From Sipunculus nudus (taxonomy: Eukaryota; Annelida; Sipuncula; Golfingiida; Sipunculidae): a stretch of DNA of 64,000 nt. How positions within the stretch are numbered: position 1 is the first letter of the stretch; each line of letters begins with the position of its first letter. A model generated the notes under the pieces. It had not been told where the DNA came from. It made no database searches and worked only from the letters and a program-made list of their open reading frames with translations. The stretch is taken from NCBI GenBank assembly GCA_026874595.1, contig CM049308.1, forward strand, positions 95,032,624-95,096,623. The letters are read 5' to 3'. Positions 63,410 to 64,000 of this stretch are shown here, one piece after another. A program made the translations under genes and the position numbers.

Positions 63410-63510
63410 CTGCTGTGCCTTTTCTTTACGACGTGCCTTTTTACTCTTCTTCTTGTGTGTGGATTTGGTGATGAATATGTCTGTAGTCGGAGCTCTGTCT
63501 TGCTGAGGCT
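63410..63510 (-). CDS. E2, Lys-rich coding exon whose donor seeds the 14-kb array
   Basis: The acceptor is TTTCCCACCAG at 63511-63521 and the donor is CAG|GTGAGCC at 63410/63409. The exon has 101 nt: two bases completing a codon, then 33 codons ending in phase 0. The translation is a Pro/Gln start (PQQDRAPTTD), a short hydrophobic stretch (IFITKS) and a strongly basic tail (HKKKSKKARRKEKAQQ) that could act as a nuclear localisation or RNA-binding patch; that role is inference. An alternative acceptor at TTCAG|TTTCCC (63522) would also be open, but it forces an in-frame TAA just upstream in E1. The first base after this exon is the first base of the 36-bp repeat array. Confidence 0.75.
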
Positions 63511-63600
63511 CTGGTGGGAAACTGAATAAAGCAGAATAAATACAAGTGTATCACTTTGTGCCTGTCACAGTTAATGTTTAAGTAGTAGTTTAATACTTAC

Positions 63601-63644
63601 CGGCTTCCAATTTATTGCTGACTGAACCATCACAAAGGGAACTG
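63601..63644 (-). CDS. E1, small coding exon (tentative)
   Basis: The minus strand has a strong donor, GAAGCCG|GTAAGT, at 63601/63600. Reading back from it in the frame needed by E2 gives SSLCDGSVSNKLEA and then one leftover base, which pairs with the two leftover bases of E2 to make Glu. The proposed acceptor, GCTAACAG at 63645, lacks a good pyrimidine tract, so the upstream boundary is uncertain. An in-frame TGA lies about 25 bases further upstream and limits how far the exon can extend. Intron 1 would be 90 bp. I see no tandem array at this donor. Confidence 0.45.
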
Positions 63645-64000
63645 CTGTTAGCATTCTCTTCAACTCACTTAATATTGTTATGTGTTTTTGAACAGGGACA
63701 TTTTGTATATGAGTGTGGAGGTTCAAAACAATTTAAATGAAGGTTTCCTAATTGGAGACTTAACTTGGTATCGTGTTTTAAGAAACCAAACAAACATCAG
63801 CTTCCTCTCATTGTTACCTTGTCAGAAGTTAATATTCAGGGAAGTCTTCTTTTTATAAGTCACAAATCAGAAGTAAAGCAGCCTCAAAACTTAATTTAAT
63901 ACATCATATCTACACAAAATAGCTAATACCTCTTTATCCCAGCATTCATTTGTTATTGCAACTAACATTAACATTAATACCACACATTGCAGACACAGAT
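63645..64000. other. Sequence upstream of E1, nothing identified
   Basis: AT-rich, with no clear exon or array. It is probably another intron of the same gene. Confidence 0.4.

Larger units (their letters stand above)
6708..63644 (-). other. Single multi-exon gene spanning the window (partial, 5' end outside)
   Basis: Minus-strand exons at ten positions can be joined. Where both junctions are clear the phases agree: E1 to E2 is one base plus two, E2 to E3 and E3 to E4 are phase 0, E5 to E6 is two plus one, E6 to E7 is one plus two, E7 to E8 is two plus one, and E8 to E9 and E9 to E10 are phase 0. Such agreement across seven or more junctions is unlikely by chance. The encoded protein is at least 1,200 residues, hydrophilic and low in complexity, with Lys-rich, Gln-rich and Ser/Thr-rich parts and one ubiquitin-interacting motif. 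The start codon and promoter are not in the window. I cannot name the family. The E4 donor, E1 acceptor and E10 are the weakest parts of the model. Confidence 0.75.

Noticed and set aside
49476-63506. Many open frames of 60-170 codons on both strands
   Set aside because: They arise because the 36-bp unit is a multiple of three and short of stops in some frames. They have no start context or splice support; only the last stretch near 63,420 overlaps real exon sequence, and on the opposite strand.
63410-63521. Alternative E2 acceptor at 63522 (TTCAG|TTTCCC)
   Set aside because: Its phase would require the upstream exon to contain a TAA eleven bases before the donor. The CACCAG acceptor gives an open join.

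Overview
The window is animal genomic DNA. It is AT-rich, intron-rich and full of non-autonomous transposons and minisatellites, with no prokaryotic gene organisation. The interspersed elements (right ends with GGAC/GACA microsatellite plus a terminal hairpin ending GCTAA; GGTGGCGCCACC boxes) look to me like those of molluscs, probably a bivalve. That placement is recognition and inference, not a search result.

One minus-strand gene appears to occupy almost the whole window, from about 63,644 down to a stop at about 6,708. Its 5' end lies beyond the right edge. I could place ten coding exons whose reading phases mostly join without conflict: E1 63601-63644 (tentative), E2 63410-63510, E3 from 49010, E4 from 46507 (donor unresolved), E5 32678-32889, E6 31149-31318, E7 22139-22346, E8 19003-21697 (898 codons), E9 15861-15983 and E10 6708-6731 (tentative). 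The product is a low-complexity, Lys/Gln/Ser-rich protein with one clear ubiquitin-interacting motif in E7. I do not recognise the family.

The striking feature is that the introns are built from tandem arrays that start at the splice junctions themselves. At E2, E3, E6, E8 and E9 the array begins at the 5' splice site, and most units (some in the E3 and E6 arrays) repeat a donor-like sequence. At E7 the array sits on the 3' splice site and each unit repeats the acceptor plus the start of the exon. Copy numbers run from about 3 (E9) through about 20 (E8), 45 (E7) and 50 (E3) to roughly 395 (E2). The E2 array is a 14.2-kb intron made almost only of a 36-bp donor unit, itself carried in a duplicated 6.4-kb higher-order block. 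A further 58-bp donor-like array lies after E4.

The other introns hold nested non-autonomous elements. Family 1 starts CAAGGGACCCATGGGTCAC and ends in a hairpin plus GCTAA (Helentron/HINE-like). Family 2 ends in the hairpin GTATCCGC...GCGGATAC. Family 3 has a 180-bp internal satellite and a terminal GC-rich hairpin. Intron 4 (about 32.9-46.4 kb) is a Russian-doll nest of four family 1 copies plus a family 2 copy. Positions 1-6,700 hold the presumed 3' end of the gene, a 22-bp minisatellite and an inverted family 2 copy. I found no rRNA, tRNA, CRISPR array or second protein-coding gene.
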